From assembly GCA_027919835.1 (NCBI GenBank), contig JANVFP010000009.1, forward strand, positions 744,001 to 808,000: a DNA stretch of 64,000 nt, written 5' to 3'. The notes under the pieces were generated by a model. That model had not been told where the DNA came from. It made no database searches and saw only the letters and a list, made by a program, of their open reading frames with translations. The stretch comes from Lentinula raphanica. Its lineage: Eukaryota; Basidiomycota; Agaricomycetes; Agaricales; Omphalotaceae. Position numbers and translations under genes: made by a program. Shown in pieces: positions 11,332 through 24,800 of the stretch; position 1 is the first letter of the stretch, and each line of letters starts with the position of its first letter.

Positions 11332-14300
11332 ATGCCAGTCAGTTGGCGTGAACGAGTTGATACTGCCTCTGCCATCAAAGGGATCTTGGACAGCTATCCA
11401 AGCAATTCCATTTTACGAGAAATATTGCAAAATTCCGATGATGCCAAGGCAACAAAACAGGTAGTTGGAGACTGTTATCTCCTCAAATCCATGCTGATCA
11501 CATGCGGAATAGGTATTCATTCTGGACCATCGTCAACACAAAACAGATACTGTTGTAGAGAATGTTCTCAAGAGGACCCAGGGTCCTGCCCTACTGGCAT
11601 TCAATGACAGCATCTTCACTGACAGTGATTGGGAAGCTGTTCGCACTATCCATGGATCAAACAAGACTGCTGATGAAACGTACGAGAATTCTACATCCAT
11701 AGCATGATGTTATTTTATACATTTCTCTGTTCTAGGAAAACTGGAAAGTATGGTTTGGGAATTCGAGCTTGTTATCATGTATGTTCAAACTTGCACTTAT
11801 TTCATATACAATTGTGGATCCTTTTTTCCCTTTAGGTAACTGATAACATCCACATTCTCTCTGGAAACAAGCTGGTTATTTTTGATCCTCATGAAGAATT
11901 TGAGGAATTTGGAGGAGGTCTGTCTGTTACAATGGATGAAGCAGTCAACAACTTCCCAGATCAAATTTCACCATTTTCCAGTGTGTTCAATGAGGAGACT
12001 TCATTATCATACTTGGATGCTACAGTTGTGCGCTTACCTCTGCGTACAACTGATGAAGCTCATCGAAGCAAGATCAAACCTTTGGCTGTTACAACTTCCA
12101 ATATTCAGGAGTTGTATGAGGGCTTCATCAATAATGAGCTCTCAGTTGCACTTCTATTCCTCAAGAACATTTTATCTATTGAGCTTCGAGAAATTACAGC
12201 TGATGGGGAAGACATCCTCATTGCTAAAACAGCAATATCAAACATTGATGTTGCTTCAAAAAGACAATTTTATCCAGGAAATAAAGCATCTTCTGAAACT
12301 TACAGACTAGATATCATAACTACCAGCTTGGGCTCTGATGCTACTCTTCAGAGCTGGCGCTTGGTGCATGATGTCATTTCTGAAGACACTATGAAGGAAA
12401 AGATGCAAATGCACCTGCAGTATAATGTAGGAGATCATCTACAAAAAGATAAACTTCTGCCACATGTTGCATTGGCTTTTCCACTTTCAAAACAGAATTT
12501 CCAAGGCCACTTGTTTACCCTTCTTCCATTACCAATCTCAACAGGGTTTCCAATCCATATCCATGGTGTCTTTGCTCTGACACCCGACCGACAAAGTCTT
12601 CGGAACCCAGAAGAAATGGGTATTGGTCTTGAATCTAGAGAAAGGTAAGACATTGATTAATCAATGTTAAAGTCAACAAATTCATGAATATATTTTTGCA
12701 GACTTCTTGTAGCATGGAATCAAATGCTATTTGAAGAATTGATTCCTAAAGCATGGGCTACTTCTTTGCTTCCTGTAATCATACATGAGGATGAGATAGG
12801 CAATATTTGGTCTGCATGGCCACCTGAACATACTATTGTATTGCAAGCAAGTTCCATGCTTGCTGCAGTAGCTAAAGAAGCTTTGGAAAATACCAACAAT
12901 ATTTTTCCAGCTCAATTAGCTGGAAATCAAACATTTGTTGGGTCAGGTACTGCAGCCTTGATTGCATCAACTAATATTGATCAAGACATAATTGATGCTG
13001 TTTCAAGAGCTTCAATACCTGTGATTTCTCCTCTGGAACATATTTTTACTGCTTTGCAAAAATCTGGATTCAATTTCGAAGGATGTGAGTTTAAATCTTT
13101 TGGTGAAAAGAATCTTCACACTTTTCTCATTGTAAGTATTATCTATAACTCTTATCTATTATCTTTGAATTCTGATGTTGTAGAAGCAGCAAATAGATGC
13201 AACTCATGCACTCTCTTTGTCTTCCAAAGTGGACAAGTCAATCATCTTAGAATATTTAGTGCCCAAGTCTATCAACTATATCATTGATCTGCCACTTCTT
13301 CCAACTGTGGGTGGTGAATATGTTTCACTTTCAAAACCCACCTCAAGATATATTCTTGCTACTGCTCTAGAGGCAGAACTTTTTTCTGCATGGGACCCAA
13401 CCATGATTGTGATCACATCTATACCAGCCAGAGCTCAATCTCAGATTGCATCCTGTGCCCTAAGAAAGAAGTTGAATATCATTCCACTAGGGCCAGTTGA
13501 GTTAGAAAGGCATTTGATGAAGATACTAGGCAAATCTACTGGAAGTCCATTATCAGTGCCTAATATTAAATGGTTTTCATCATTTTGGAAATGGATAGAT
13601 GGCCAAGTTACAGATTCTGGTGATTTTCTGCAAATAATATCAGCATTTGATCTCTTGCCTATGCTAGACCCAAAGTCACTTCAACAGGTTTCCAAGAAGA
13701 TATTTCTTTATTCAAAATCACAAGAAGAATTATGCAGAATTCTAGAAGCTATTGGCATTCCATTCTTGCATCCTGAAATTTCTTCAATAACAGCTCTCTT
13801 AACTGCTGGGTTTATTTTGAACATTGAAGAATTGCCCAAGCTGCTGAATTTTGTAAATGAGGATATAGCCTTCTTGCAAGATTTAGACCCTCTTTTGCTA
13901 CAGAAACTGCAGAAACATTTCATTGATTGCATACAAATCAAGCAACCTGTCCTAAATTCAAAGCAGAAAAAGATTTTCCAGGGACTTTCAATATTTCCTA
14001 TATGTGTTCCACAGGTTCCCATACCTGTATCAAAACTTGGTCCAGCAACAGGCCTCATAAAATTTGTTGCTGTTGGCAACAACTTTCCTTTACCTGTAGT
14101 CAAAAATATGACCTTCATTGATATGTCTCAAACTTCTCAAGTCCTTGGCTTGATAATTGACTCTAAAGCCAAAGCTTTGACTTTAGATGAAATTGGGATT
14201 GTTAAGCTTGCAATTGAAAATATTTCCACACAACCAGAAAATTTACAAGATATACTTATGGAGAAAATTATTTTCCGGTTGTTGGATCCTAGCATTTCTC

Positions 14301-17300
14301 AAGATACCAGAGAAAAATTAAGGCACCAAGCTTTTATTCCTACTATTGGGTCCAAAAAGAGACAATCACCTGATCATATCATAGATCCTGAATCTCCACT
14401 TGCTATTATTTTTGAGAATGAACCAGGATGGTTTCCTATGCCTCCTTATTCAAATCACAATTTTCTATCCATAATGCAAGCAGCTGGCCTTTATACAAAA
14501 GAGCTTTCTCCTTCATTACTTGAAAATCGAATTCAATATATTTCATCTAAAGACCCTACTGATGCAATCTGCTTGAAGAAAGGGGAAGAACTTATCAAGT
14601 TATTGTCAAAAAATTTGAATCCATTATTCAATCAAATTGTGCAAACAGCTGAACACATAGCATGGATCCCTACCAAAGAAAAAATACTAGCACCAAGGCA
14701 AAAAGTTAGGGATACAAATAGTAAAATGCATCATTTTACTTTTGACTTTGTTTTTGCACAAGTATCATGTCATGTTTCTGAAGAGTTTCAAAATATACTT
14801 GGTTGGGATTCACTAAGCTTTGATAATATATATCAGCAACTCGAATATACAATTTTGAATTCTGATATCACGGAGGCACACCACTCTCAAAGGCTATTAG
14901 CCCTCATTAAATATCTTGCATATCAGCATTCTATTGGAATACTGAAATCATCTGATATTGAGACATTGCAAAATTTAGTCCAGAGCTATCAATGGGTTCC
15001 TCTTTCAGAATCTAGAGTTTTACTCACTGAGCATGCACTATTGGGACCAGAATTAAATATTGGTAACATGTTTGTATCTGTTCCAAGAAAATTACTTCAA
15101 GATAAAAGCTGTGTTTCTTTTCTGAAAGCTATGGGTCTTAAAGAACAGTAAGTAAATATTTGCTATTATTTTTGGAAAAAGCTGATTGTCATTTAATAGA
15201 CCATCAATAGACTCCTTGATTCAAGCACTCAAAGATATTCAATCAGAGAAACTTAATGAGTCTCTTGACAGTGATGCTATAAATAAGCAGATATCCATTC
15301 TCTCAGAGCTTGCAACACGAACATCTGAGATTTCACAAAATCAACAGAAGAATATTTGTGCACCTGATAGATTTTTTGCCAATCGGAAACTATCAGAGCT
15401 CTACTATGATGATATTAACAGAGGCTTTGCTGATATTGATATAATAAACAATATTACACCTCTTCATTTTGGAATATCATCAAGAGTTGCATCTCAATTA
15501 GGTATTCAATTTCTATCTTCACTGCAACTTGATGAGGAAGATGATTTTGATCTTGATGAATATGATATGGCTGAATCATTGATTCAACGGATAAAAACTG
15601 TTTTAATAGAATATGACATACAATATTCATTCAATGAGTTTCTTGCCAATGCTGTTGATGCTGGAGCATCTCAGTTCAATATTCTTCTTGATACAAAGCA
15701 TTTTCAATCATCTTCCATTCTTAGTCCAGAAATGGACCCATTTCAACATAGGCCTGCTCTAATATTGCACAATAATGCAGTTTTCTCTGATAATGACTTC
15801 AAAGGTATTCGTGCAATAGGAGAAGGAGGTAAAAGAGACATAAGTGGAACAATTGGAAAGTTTGGACTAGGTGCATTGTCATTCTATTACTTTTCAGAAG
15901 TAAGACTTTGACAGCAATATTCTTAAATTACATCTAATTGATTCTTTTACAGGTTGCTTTTATCATATCTAGAGAGTACATGCTCATATTGGATCCATTG
16001 GGATTGCATTTACCTAAAAAAAAGGGCCATATACGTAGATCTATTCGAGGAACTTTGAGAAACTTCAGAAGGTTTGATTCTTTCTTTCTTGTCACTGATT
16101 CTTTTTCTGATTTCATAGTTTCTTAGAAAGTATATTGGCCATCTTTTGCCTTTTGATGGTTTATTCAAATTTTCACTTCAAATGAATTCTTATCCTGGTG
16201 TAAGTTTCAGCTATAGCAATAACAAAATATCATAACTAATTCCAATGATACTAGACTCTAATTTGGCTTCCACTGAGGGTGGAAAATCAAAAGTCAACTC
16301 ATACTTTGTTCAAGCCAGCCACATTATCTCAATATCAAGAATTACTTACTGGGTCATTTCATCAGCTTGCTCAGACTGCATTGCTTTTCACATCACTCAG
16401 AAGTATAGTGGCATATGAACGGATGAATGATAATATTAATACTCTCTGGGCTGTAAAAGAATCAGCAAATTCAGGTTCTGAAAAGCCTTATGATTCTCAA
16501 TATACTGGGAGATCCATTGAGCTTACCCATTCACAAATATATGAAACATCATATACAGAAAGATGGTTTATCATAAACAATACTGTGCCAACAACTGATA
16601 TACCTTCTTCATTTATGAAAATTGTTCATCAGTTGAAGGTTATTGATGGCATCAATGTTTCTATGGCATTTAATCTGGATCACTTCAAGTCTAGCAAATT
16701 AGAAGCAGATAAAAATGCTTACTGTTATTTGTTTTGTGGACTGCAGCTACCAGAAGTTCACTCACTCCCAGTTCATATCAATGCACCATTTGCAATTTCA
16801 AGTGATCGTCATAGCATAAGATTTGATCCTCCAGATGGAAATGGAAAACGATCTGTGTTACAATCAGAATATAATGCATGGCTGCTTTCACAAGTCATTC
16901 CACCACTTTATTATAATGGACTCTATACACTATTCAATATTCTCTATACTCAGACTCGCCATAGTGAATTTACTAATTGGTGGCCTAAAGAAGCTAAAGG
17001 CTCTATATCAAGTGAAATTTTGGTTGCCTTTTACAAGTCTCTTTCTACAATTTCTATCCCAATATTTCCAAATTTATTTCATCAATTATTGGTTCCTTGT
17101 GATGCAATTTTATCACATATTGATCGAGAACCTCAATCTATGCGGGATCTATTTTCCCATCTAAAAATCTCAAAATATATAATTTTCCATGTCAAGAGCA
17201 AGCATATATCTTCACTATTACTAAAGTATGGACAGCAACTTTGCTTTCTTGATGTTCCAAAAGCTACTAGTATTTTGCAGGAATCTGATGTTACAAAATC

Positions 17301-20089
17301 ATTGAAAAAGCTATTCAGTCAAGAAATCAATATTTGGAAAAGATTTCTTGAAGCAGAAGTAGGATCAATTCCAAGAATCATTGGATGGATTGATCAAACA
17401 CTATACTTCCTTCTTCAGGGAAATACCCTTGGTCACTCTCTTCCTCTCTTGATCACTAGTGATCTAGAGCTGCATAACTTCAATGAAATCAGTTCATCAA
17501 TATATTGTTCCTCTGAAGATTATCCAGATCAATTATTCTCTCAGTCTCAATTTTTATCCAACAATATTTCTATGTCAACTCAAAAGTCACTTATATGCTC
17601 ATCCTCATACAAGATACAGAATTTTGATTGTGCAGCAACTTTATCTTTTGTTGAAAAAAATGCTGGAAATCCTTGTGATAAAGCTTACCATTCATTGAAG
17701 ATATCACAATGGATCTCCTTATTCTGGAAATATTTTAACTCAAACAAACTTCCTGTCAAATTATCAGATATATCTAGATATCCACTCTTGCCGACTTATG
17801 GAAGAGAATACATATCAGAAGAGAAATGTCATTCTGGAAGTGTTCTTTTTGACCCCAATAACCCGGACATTCCAGAGCTTAGGGATATAATGGCTTTACT
17901 TCAAATTTCAGTATTGAAACCTCATCCAGCACTTTTATCTTTTCAATTCTCTTTCAATAATTTCCTAGACTGCATTTTGAGCAGGGGTGGAAATCCATTT
18001 CAATCTCTTACTCAGACTCACTCAGATTGGCTTACATCCTGGATTAGAGAACAAATGAGATTTCCAGGGCTTCATCATCTCAAGCCTCCCCATCTCTCTC
18101 TTCTGGCTGGCCTTCCATTATGGAAGTCAACTCAGAATGGTATGCTCCAGACACTTAGTGCAGATGAGCTCCATCAGCTTCCACATGATATTGAACTTGA
18201 TAAGATAGCCTCCTTTCTAAATCCAACTTTATCAATTGCAGAATATTCATGGGAGTTGCAAAGACTATGGTCTGCTTTGAAAGATAATCGTGCAGACTTA
18301 ACCTCAAATGTTCTGTATCAGAAATTATCCCAGATGCTCCAATTACCTGATCTACTTCCAGTAGACAGAATCTCCAACTACAAGTATCTTCTCACAAAGT
18401 TTGTGAATCATATGCCCCATCAAGAAAGGAATACTATCACTTTATTGGTTCCAAATGGTCAACTTTATCTGAAACCTGTTCATCATTTCTTTAACAGCCA
18501 GTCAGAATTTTTTAGAGCTGCATTTCATTATAATCATAATGAAATGTTCATACATCAGGAATTCAGAAATTTAGAGGATCGGCTTGCAATCAAGAGAAAC
18601 ATCACCATTGATATCTTTCAACAATGTGCACAGGCAATTCATGATGATCAACTTGATGGGAGGACCAATGAAATTATTGCAAGAGCTACTACTATCTATA
18701 CATATTACAATCACCAGCTACCCAGCCAGATTATGTCAAGAATATCAACATGGGAGACAATAAGTGATATCTGCTTCATTCCACATAACAATGAACCTTT
18801 GGAAGGTTTTTCATTTGATGCATCTGTGTATCTTGCAAATCCAGTTCCTTTTGTGGTATCTCCCCAACAACTGCTCCGAAATGAATATAAAGATATTGCA
18901 TGGACCCAACGTGTCAGGTTCCTTATTCCACCAACAGCAGATCTTGTTGCTGTTTATTCAAAAATAGGATTACCTACAGCAAAAGATGTGGTAAGTTAGA
19001 AATGAATAATGCTGATTCAACATATCTGATGTCTCATTCATTCTCTTTAGGTTTCTCATCTTGTAGTTCTTGCAACTCAAGTTTCTCATGATCATCCACA
19101 TGACGAAGGCCTTGTTAGGAGTCTCAAAGCTACTTATCAATGGATTCAAGATAATCATACCCTTGCTAGACCTGAATTGAAGAAACACCAGTCACAGAAG
19201 ATCTTCTTGAACATTGATAACATCGATAACTTTTATGAGGATTGGGAATGGCGCTCTGCTAATGAGCTCATACTTGATCTTGTGTATGACTCTCAAAAAT
19301 GTTTCTCTATCCGGCCATTCTTAGCTGGTTACAGAGACCTCTTAACTGCAGCAGGTGTAAGAAAACAGGTTGATGTTATCCTTGCCGATGAAACACAATT
19401 TGGAGATCTCAATTTTGAGAGGCTGAGGATAGGAGGAAAGCTCTTGGATATTGAGTTGTGCCCCAGTCATGTCAAAGAGTATGAAACTGTAGATACTTCC
19501 CGACTCAAGGCACATGCTGCATTCCTTGCTGCTCATGTACCTCACATTGAAGAAGGACTGACAGGAGGATGGAATGAAGGTGTATCAGGCACCTTTACTT
19601 TCCCAGGCACATTTTTTGGTGCTTGTACTTTTCTAGGTATGTATTTCAAATTTCTAGATGCAATTACATGCTAATATCTAGTATTGTTTTTGGAAAGATA
19701 TTTTATACACAGGAGATACAAAGATCACACGACCACCTGTAGTTGAAGATGCGATGAGGCTGCTGACTGATCTATTGGAAATGTTGGAAGTTGCAGACAT
19801 TTGGGATCTTCCAGCACTGAAAAAAAGGTTGGCATGGCTTATAACATCCAAATACCTGTTTATTCAGCCAGAGACAATTTTAATCAGTAAGTTTCCTGTT
19901 ATACAATAATCAAAAGGTTCTAACCTCTGGCATTTAGTCAAACAGGCAGCATTAGATCATAATGCTCCAGAACTGATTCAGGCATGCAGAGAATTTGAAG
20001 AAAAGAATGCAGAAATCTTGCCTGATCTGGATGATGATGATGATGCTGATGAGGATGAGAATGAACATATGTTCTCCAGATTTTGTTAG
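11332..20089 (+). CDS. Sacsin-like GHKL-ATPase repeat protein with C-terminal BTB domain
   Basis: Thirteen exons give 8082 nt, exactly 2694 codons: 11332-11460, 11513-11679, 11736-11778, 11836-12644, 12702-13131, 13184-15147, 15200-15899, 15953-16071, 16127-16199, 16255-18990, 19051-19636, 19713-19886, 19938-20089. The first HATPase/Nov domain has LREILQNSDDAKA (residues about 33-43) and KYGLGIRACYHVTDN. The second (about 1325-1400) has FNEFLANAVDAGA and IGKFGLGALSFYYFSEV. Each is followed by sacsin-repeat sequence (TLIWLPLRV, HIHGVFALTPDRQSLR). From about residue 2517 a BTB fold follows (LKAHAAFLAAHVPHIEEGL, FPGTFFGACTFLG, LLEMLEVADIWDLPALK), ending in an acidic tail. Sacsin-type ATPases act as Hsp90-like chaperones; BTB usually links to Cul3 or to other subunits. 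A chaperone tied to ubiquitination is inference. The gene is clearly more AT-rich than its neighbours. Confidence 0.85.
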
Positions 20090-21378
20090 CTTTATAACTT
20101 GTCACTGTGGCTTTACCATATGATTTCACTTGACTTGCACTAATTGATAAGCCGACTTTTGGTAGGTATGTACTACAATTCCCAATGAAGTTATCCTATA
20201 TTATAAAACCTCTGGGCGCGCTTAATCCCAGAAGCTTACTTAATAATTACAAATCATTACAAATCATTTTGGGCGCTTTTCTTCTTGCTCAGTGCTCATT
20301 TCTAAATTCTCACTGCCATCAGTGTTCATTAACATTTCTTGGGCTCTTCTCTTTCAATCCAATTGCAGCACACTGTAGCAAGGAGGCTCAAATTTCTCTT
20401 GATTCAATAAAACTCTATTTTTCCATTATAATTACAACACATATTTCTTCTGGCTTCATTTTTTCACCTTGAACTCCATAGTAATTTGGTAATTTTGAAC
20501 TTTCTATGGGCTTTGTGTATTTATTTTCTGGATTAAAACAAGTTTGTATAAATTAGAATGCATATCCTACCACTCCTTACTGCTTACTGCTCAGAGAGAT
20601 TAGAAATGTAGCACTGCAGATTTCTATCTTTACTTGAAACTTGAGAGTCAAGAAGAATCAAAGATATTTGAGTGTAAGAATTTCAGGTGGTTTGCCATTT
20701 TAATGCTGACACTGGGATGTTTCTTATTTCTCAAATTTTAACAAATAAATCATAAGATGTTGATAGTCTTTTTGAAGAGTAATAGTTATTGGAAACAATG
20801 AGGTTGGAAGTTGAGATTAGTAAATAAACTAAAAAAATCATTCAAAAATAAGTCACAATTGCTAATAAAATAAAATTCAAAAATGCAATAAAAATAAAAA
20901 TAAAAAATCAAGAAACCAATTGCCATACAAGTGTCATCAATGGGAAGAGAAATTAATGGATGATTTATTGATCCAGTATTTGTTAATTTAACTTGAATGT
21001 AATTAGACTGGGGAGCTCAAGAGTAGCTAGGGCACCCCAGATCCTTAACTAAGGCTACTTGATCCCAAACAGAGTGAAGGATAATGAACATCATTGGAGT
21101 TGAGCATACCCACATTATATGCACATGTCATATAGAATTGATTTTGGAAAACTGAGAGATTGGGAGTTATAAAATAATGAATTGGGTGTCAGAATGAACT
21201 GGGGAAGTGAAATCAGAAGCAGAAAAATCAGGGGGAGATTGAGAGTCAAGGTTGAAGGAATAGAAATTAGGTGCTGGGAAATTGGATTGAAGGGCAACAA
21301 ACTATGAGCTGAGACTGGAGAGTTGAGTAATTGTATTAAATATGACTTTGCCTCAAACTGACAGTTAAATGTACAGGT
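20090..21378. other. AT-rich intergenic stretch left of the CACTA end
   Basis: There is no gene here I can support. The sequence is AT-rich with A-runs (20820-20910) and purine-rich GAGA/TTGG tracts (21140-21320). Short frames lack any family signature. Confidence 0.5.
21376..21378. other. Target-site duplication GGT (left copy)
   Basis: GGT lies directly before the CACTA terminus and is repeated at 60267-60269 directly after the TAGTG terminus. A 3-bp duplication is what CACTA insertion makes. Confidence 0.7.
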
Positions 21379-21840
21379 CACTAGGCGGGAGGTCAGTTAT
21401 TCCCGCCGAAATGATGCAGGAAAACAGCGGGGTTATATAAGTCCATTTTCGTAGTGAATTTACAGCAAAAAGAAGTTATCATTTCCTCTGAAAAAAATGA
21501 AGAACATAAAAGGTCATTTCGGGACATATTTCCTAGGAAAATTTTTGTGACATTACTTTTTTATTTCTCTTGGAATAAAGTATTATTTTCCCTTGAAAAC
21601 CAAACTTAATTTCCACTGAAAGATAAATCCCAATTTGATGATTATTTCCTAAAATATTACAAAGGAAAGTAATGCTTGTTTTCTCCTGAAAGGAATATCG
21701 AGATTGCTGGTCTTTTTTCTTTGTAAATGAAGTACAATTTCAAAGGAAATACATATCGCCCAAAATTGGGCAAGCACCGGGCACAAAATTGGGGATATTC
21801 CCAGATTGATTACTAACATTATTTTCGGAGAGAATCGGCA
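21379..21840 (+). repeat. CACTA left terminal inverted repeat (462 bp)
   Basis: It starts CACTAGGCGGGAGG and ends near GAGAATCGGCA. It contains about eight short imperfect palindromes of the TTTCC-N2-GGAAA or TTTCC-N2-TGAAA kind, such as ATTTCCTAGGAAAA, TTTTCCCTTGAAAA and TTTCAAAGGAAA. These resemble CACTA subterminal repeats bound by a transposase accessory protein. I count about 12 differences from the right copy. Confidence 0.85.
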
Positions 21841-21889
21841 GCGCGATTAGTATTAGCGCTTGTTCATTGCAATCTCCCAGCCTTCAGCT

Positions 21890-24800
21890 TCAATCCTGGG
21901 GACACAAAATCAAAACCACATTCGCTGATTCATATATATTGATGCTTACAGGAGGGAGAGCCAGAACAACAGCTAGATCTGAATTCAAATTCCACCTCGC
22001 AGTATGGCCTATAATGCGATCAAGTTCCAGAATTTCCAAGGTCTCGGAGAGTTCTGAGGATACTAGTTTTGCCTCAAAGCCATCAAACCAAAAGGCCTTG
22101 AATGGGTCTGGATCACACAGTCGCTGAGGAAGATTGCAACGTACAACCAACTTGATGCTGTGATCTTCTTCAAAAATATACTGGATGCGAGCCGCAACCC
22201 ATTCAGACCCTTGACTGTCTTCAGGGAAGTAGTATATGTAGGAATTTCCTTCTCCAGGAGTATTTGGAATGGTGAAGAAGCCTTTTCCAGACGGGGCTTT
22301 GATTCGAGCCAGAAATCGCACATGGGTCATCAGCCCAAGGCCAGGTATGAATCGGTCAGATGAATAAGGAATGGGTAGACGTGCGTTGTCTTCTTCGGGC
22401 ACTTCTTCCGATTCGGATCCAAATATCTTATCCAACAACTTCTGGCAGGATTTGACCAACGGTGGACAATCAGGGCGCCAGAGCCATCGCCGAAAAGCGG
22501 CTTTCAGTGAAAAGGAGTGCAGCAGTGTGCTTTCGAATTTACCTAAAAAGATCCTGAATGCTCATAGCCAAATGGTTGAAGGGCGTAGCGAACACACCAG
22601 TTTTATGATTAGTAGGAATCTGGCGAAGTCTTTGAATCAAGTTTTCCCCAGGAAAGCACCACCAATTACGGACATTGCTAAAGAGATCCATGAAATCATA
22701 CATGTGAAAGGCAAGATGGTGACTAGGGAGTGCAAAACCTGGAAAGCTTTGCTTCAATCCAAGGATATGTCTCTGCAGCAGAGTCTGAAACCTGTCTCTA
22801 CAGGCCTGCGTCAGATCTTTCTTCATCATTGCTAAAGACGCACATGTTAGACACATGCTAGTTTGGAGCGCCGGAGCCATTCGCATAGCATCGGGACCCG
22901 CCAGAGGAGAGCTGGGCTGCCAAAGACTGAGCTGTGCAAGGGGTAGATAGATGTCAAACATGGTACGCCAATGGTCTGCCTTCAAGGTGCCTACTCTGGC
23001 AAGCCCAGACCCCACGGGTGGTTTACGAACCCAGGCTGGCACTATGACCTCCTGTAGTGCACGATGGAGCCGATCTAGTAAGGCAGCGGAGTCTACAGGC
23101 ACCTTTGATAACGGGGTAACTGGTTTATGAGATCTCTGTGGAGCTGGAGTTAAAGCGTCTTCCAGTGGTAGAGTTTCCTCGTAACTTACCCATCTGATCA
23201 AAGCTTTTACCATGTCTTGCTTAGATGGGTTGCCTGAAGGGACAGCGGGAAGGCAATCAAGTTCTGTGCAGACATACTCTAATGACGGTTTCATGGCGCG
23301 ATTAAGCTTTGCTGACAGCTTCGCAGCACTGACTACTCCTTGTTCAGAGTCCTCCAAAGGTTGACACAGATATCGGTGAAGATCGCCAACAGCAATCAGT
23401 GAATTCAGGTCTAGCTGACGGAAGAGATTTTCCAGTGGAGGTGCATTTGAGATTGCCTCAGTATTGAGGATCGCAAGGTCAGGAAATAGGGGGAAATCAT
23501 GATGAAAGGCCAAGGAAGAGTTATGATGGCTCGACTCTGAACCTTTGTCATCAGGATTTTGCAGGCCTAAGGCATGTCCGCTACGGAAGAAGTTTTGCAT
23601 CAAGATGAGAAACATTGTGTGCATAGGATCGATGGTTATCTGCCTGCTTGGACACCAGTAAGGAAGCATCCAGAACGCAGAATAGCGAGTACCATATAGG
23701 TTGTACACAGAATCACGCTCATCAGTTGATTGAGCTTGTCGCCATTTCTCCGCCCCTTCCCGAAGCCTCTTGTCATTTGCATGCCCAAAATCTGAGATGT
23801 CAGTCCTTAGCGTATTGGTTGGATGCCAAATCTGACAATAGAAACACCATTTTCTATGTATCACGTCGGAGAGTCCGCAGAAAGGTCGAGACGCTTTCAG
23901 GTCCATTTTGATACAAGCAAGTGCAATCCTATGGGTCCTTTGATATGGAAGATGCTCTTTTGAATTTGGATCAAGGCTGTCGGAGGCAGAGGCATAACAG
24001 GTGACCCCCCGCTCATACCCAATCACTAGCTCTTCCATAAGTGGCTTCAGGTAGTGCTGATGTTGAGCTTCCAGTGTGCTAGGTTCATGCGGACCAGCTA
24101 TGAGGCCAAAGATCAGCGTGAAAGCTGGATCTTCTCGAAGGGCGATAGGAAGATTGAGACAGGTTATTGACAGGACGCCAGTGGAGTTGACCTGCTTCCC
24201 TTGAAGATTCCCTTCAATGTTGAAGAAATCCGCATGTAAGCTGAAAAACCATCTTCCCTCTGAACCTCGATCTGCTACAAACAGACCTCCCTGGCTATCT
24301 GTGAATTCGCGGTAGAAACGACCATCAGAGGTGCGCTTCTTATCTCCAGGAGACTCTGGGGTTTCGTCTATCTCTTCACAGAAGGAGTCGCCATATCGCT
24401 CAATACCGGGCAGTGCAAGCAGACGACCAAACCATTCAAAAAAGGAGTAGTATTCAAACGTCTTTATTGGACTACCTCTAACATCCACCACAGGTGCACC
24501 GCATATTCCTCGAAATTCAGCAGATCGATTTGAGCAGTGGGCCTGGTATACAGGTACGGACTTGGGTCCACCGGGGTAGGAGGGTTCATATATAGCGCAG
24601 CACGTAGGGCAAACCGCATATGGGATGGTAGGGACATCGAGATTGAAACGTCTACCGACAGTTTCGATTGTATCTGGGATTTCTTCGAAGGCCAGTTTCT
24701 GTTGAAGATTCGGTCCGCCGGACAAGGCTGTAACAGCGTTGCCGAATATCTTCATGAACCGCAAGGTGAGTCCAGCAGCTGGGCTTCCGATCCCATAGAA

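Noticed and set aside
20185..20472. 95-codon plus frame downstream of the sacsin-like gene
   Set aside because: It lies in AT-rich DNA, has no conserved features, and could be 3' untranslated sequence.
22371..22835. Plus frame opposite the transposase
   Set aside because: It is antisense to the strongly supported Tnp2 gene and has no domain.
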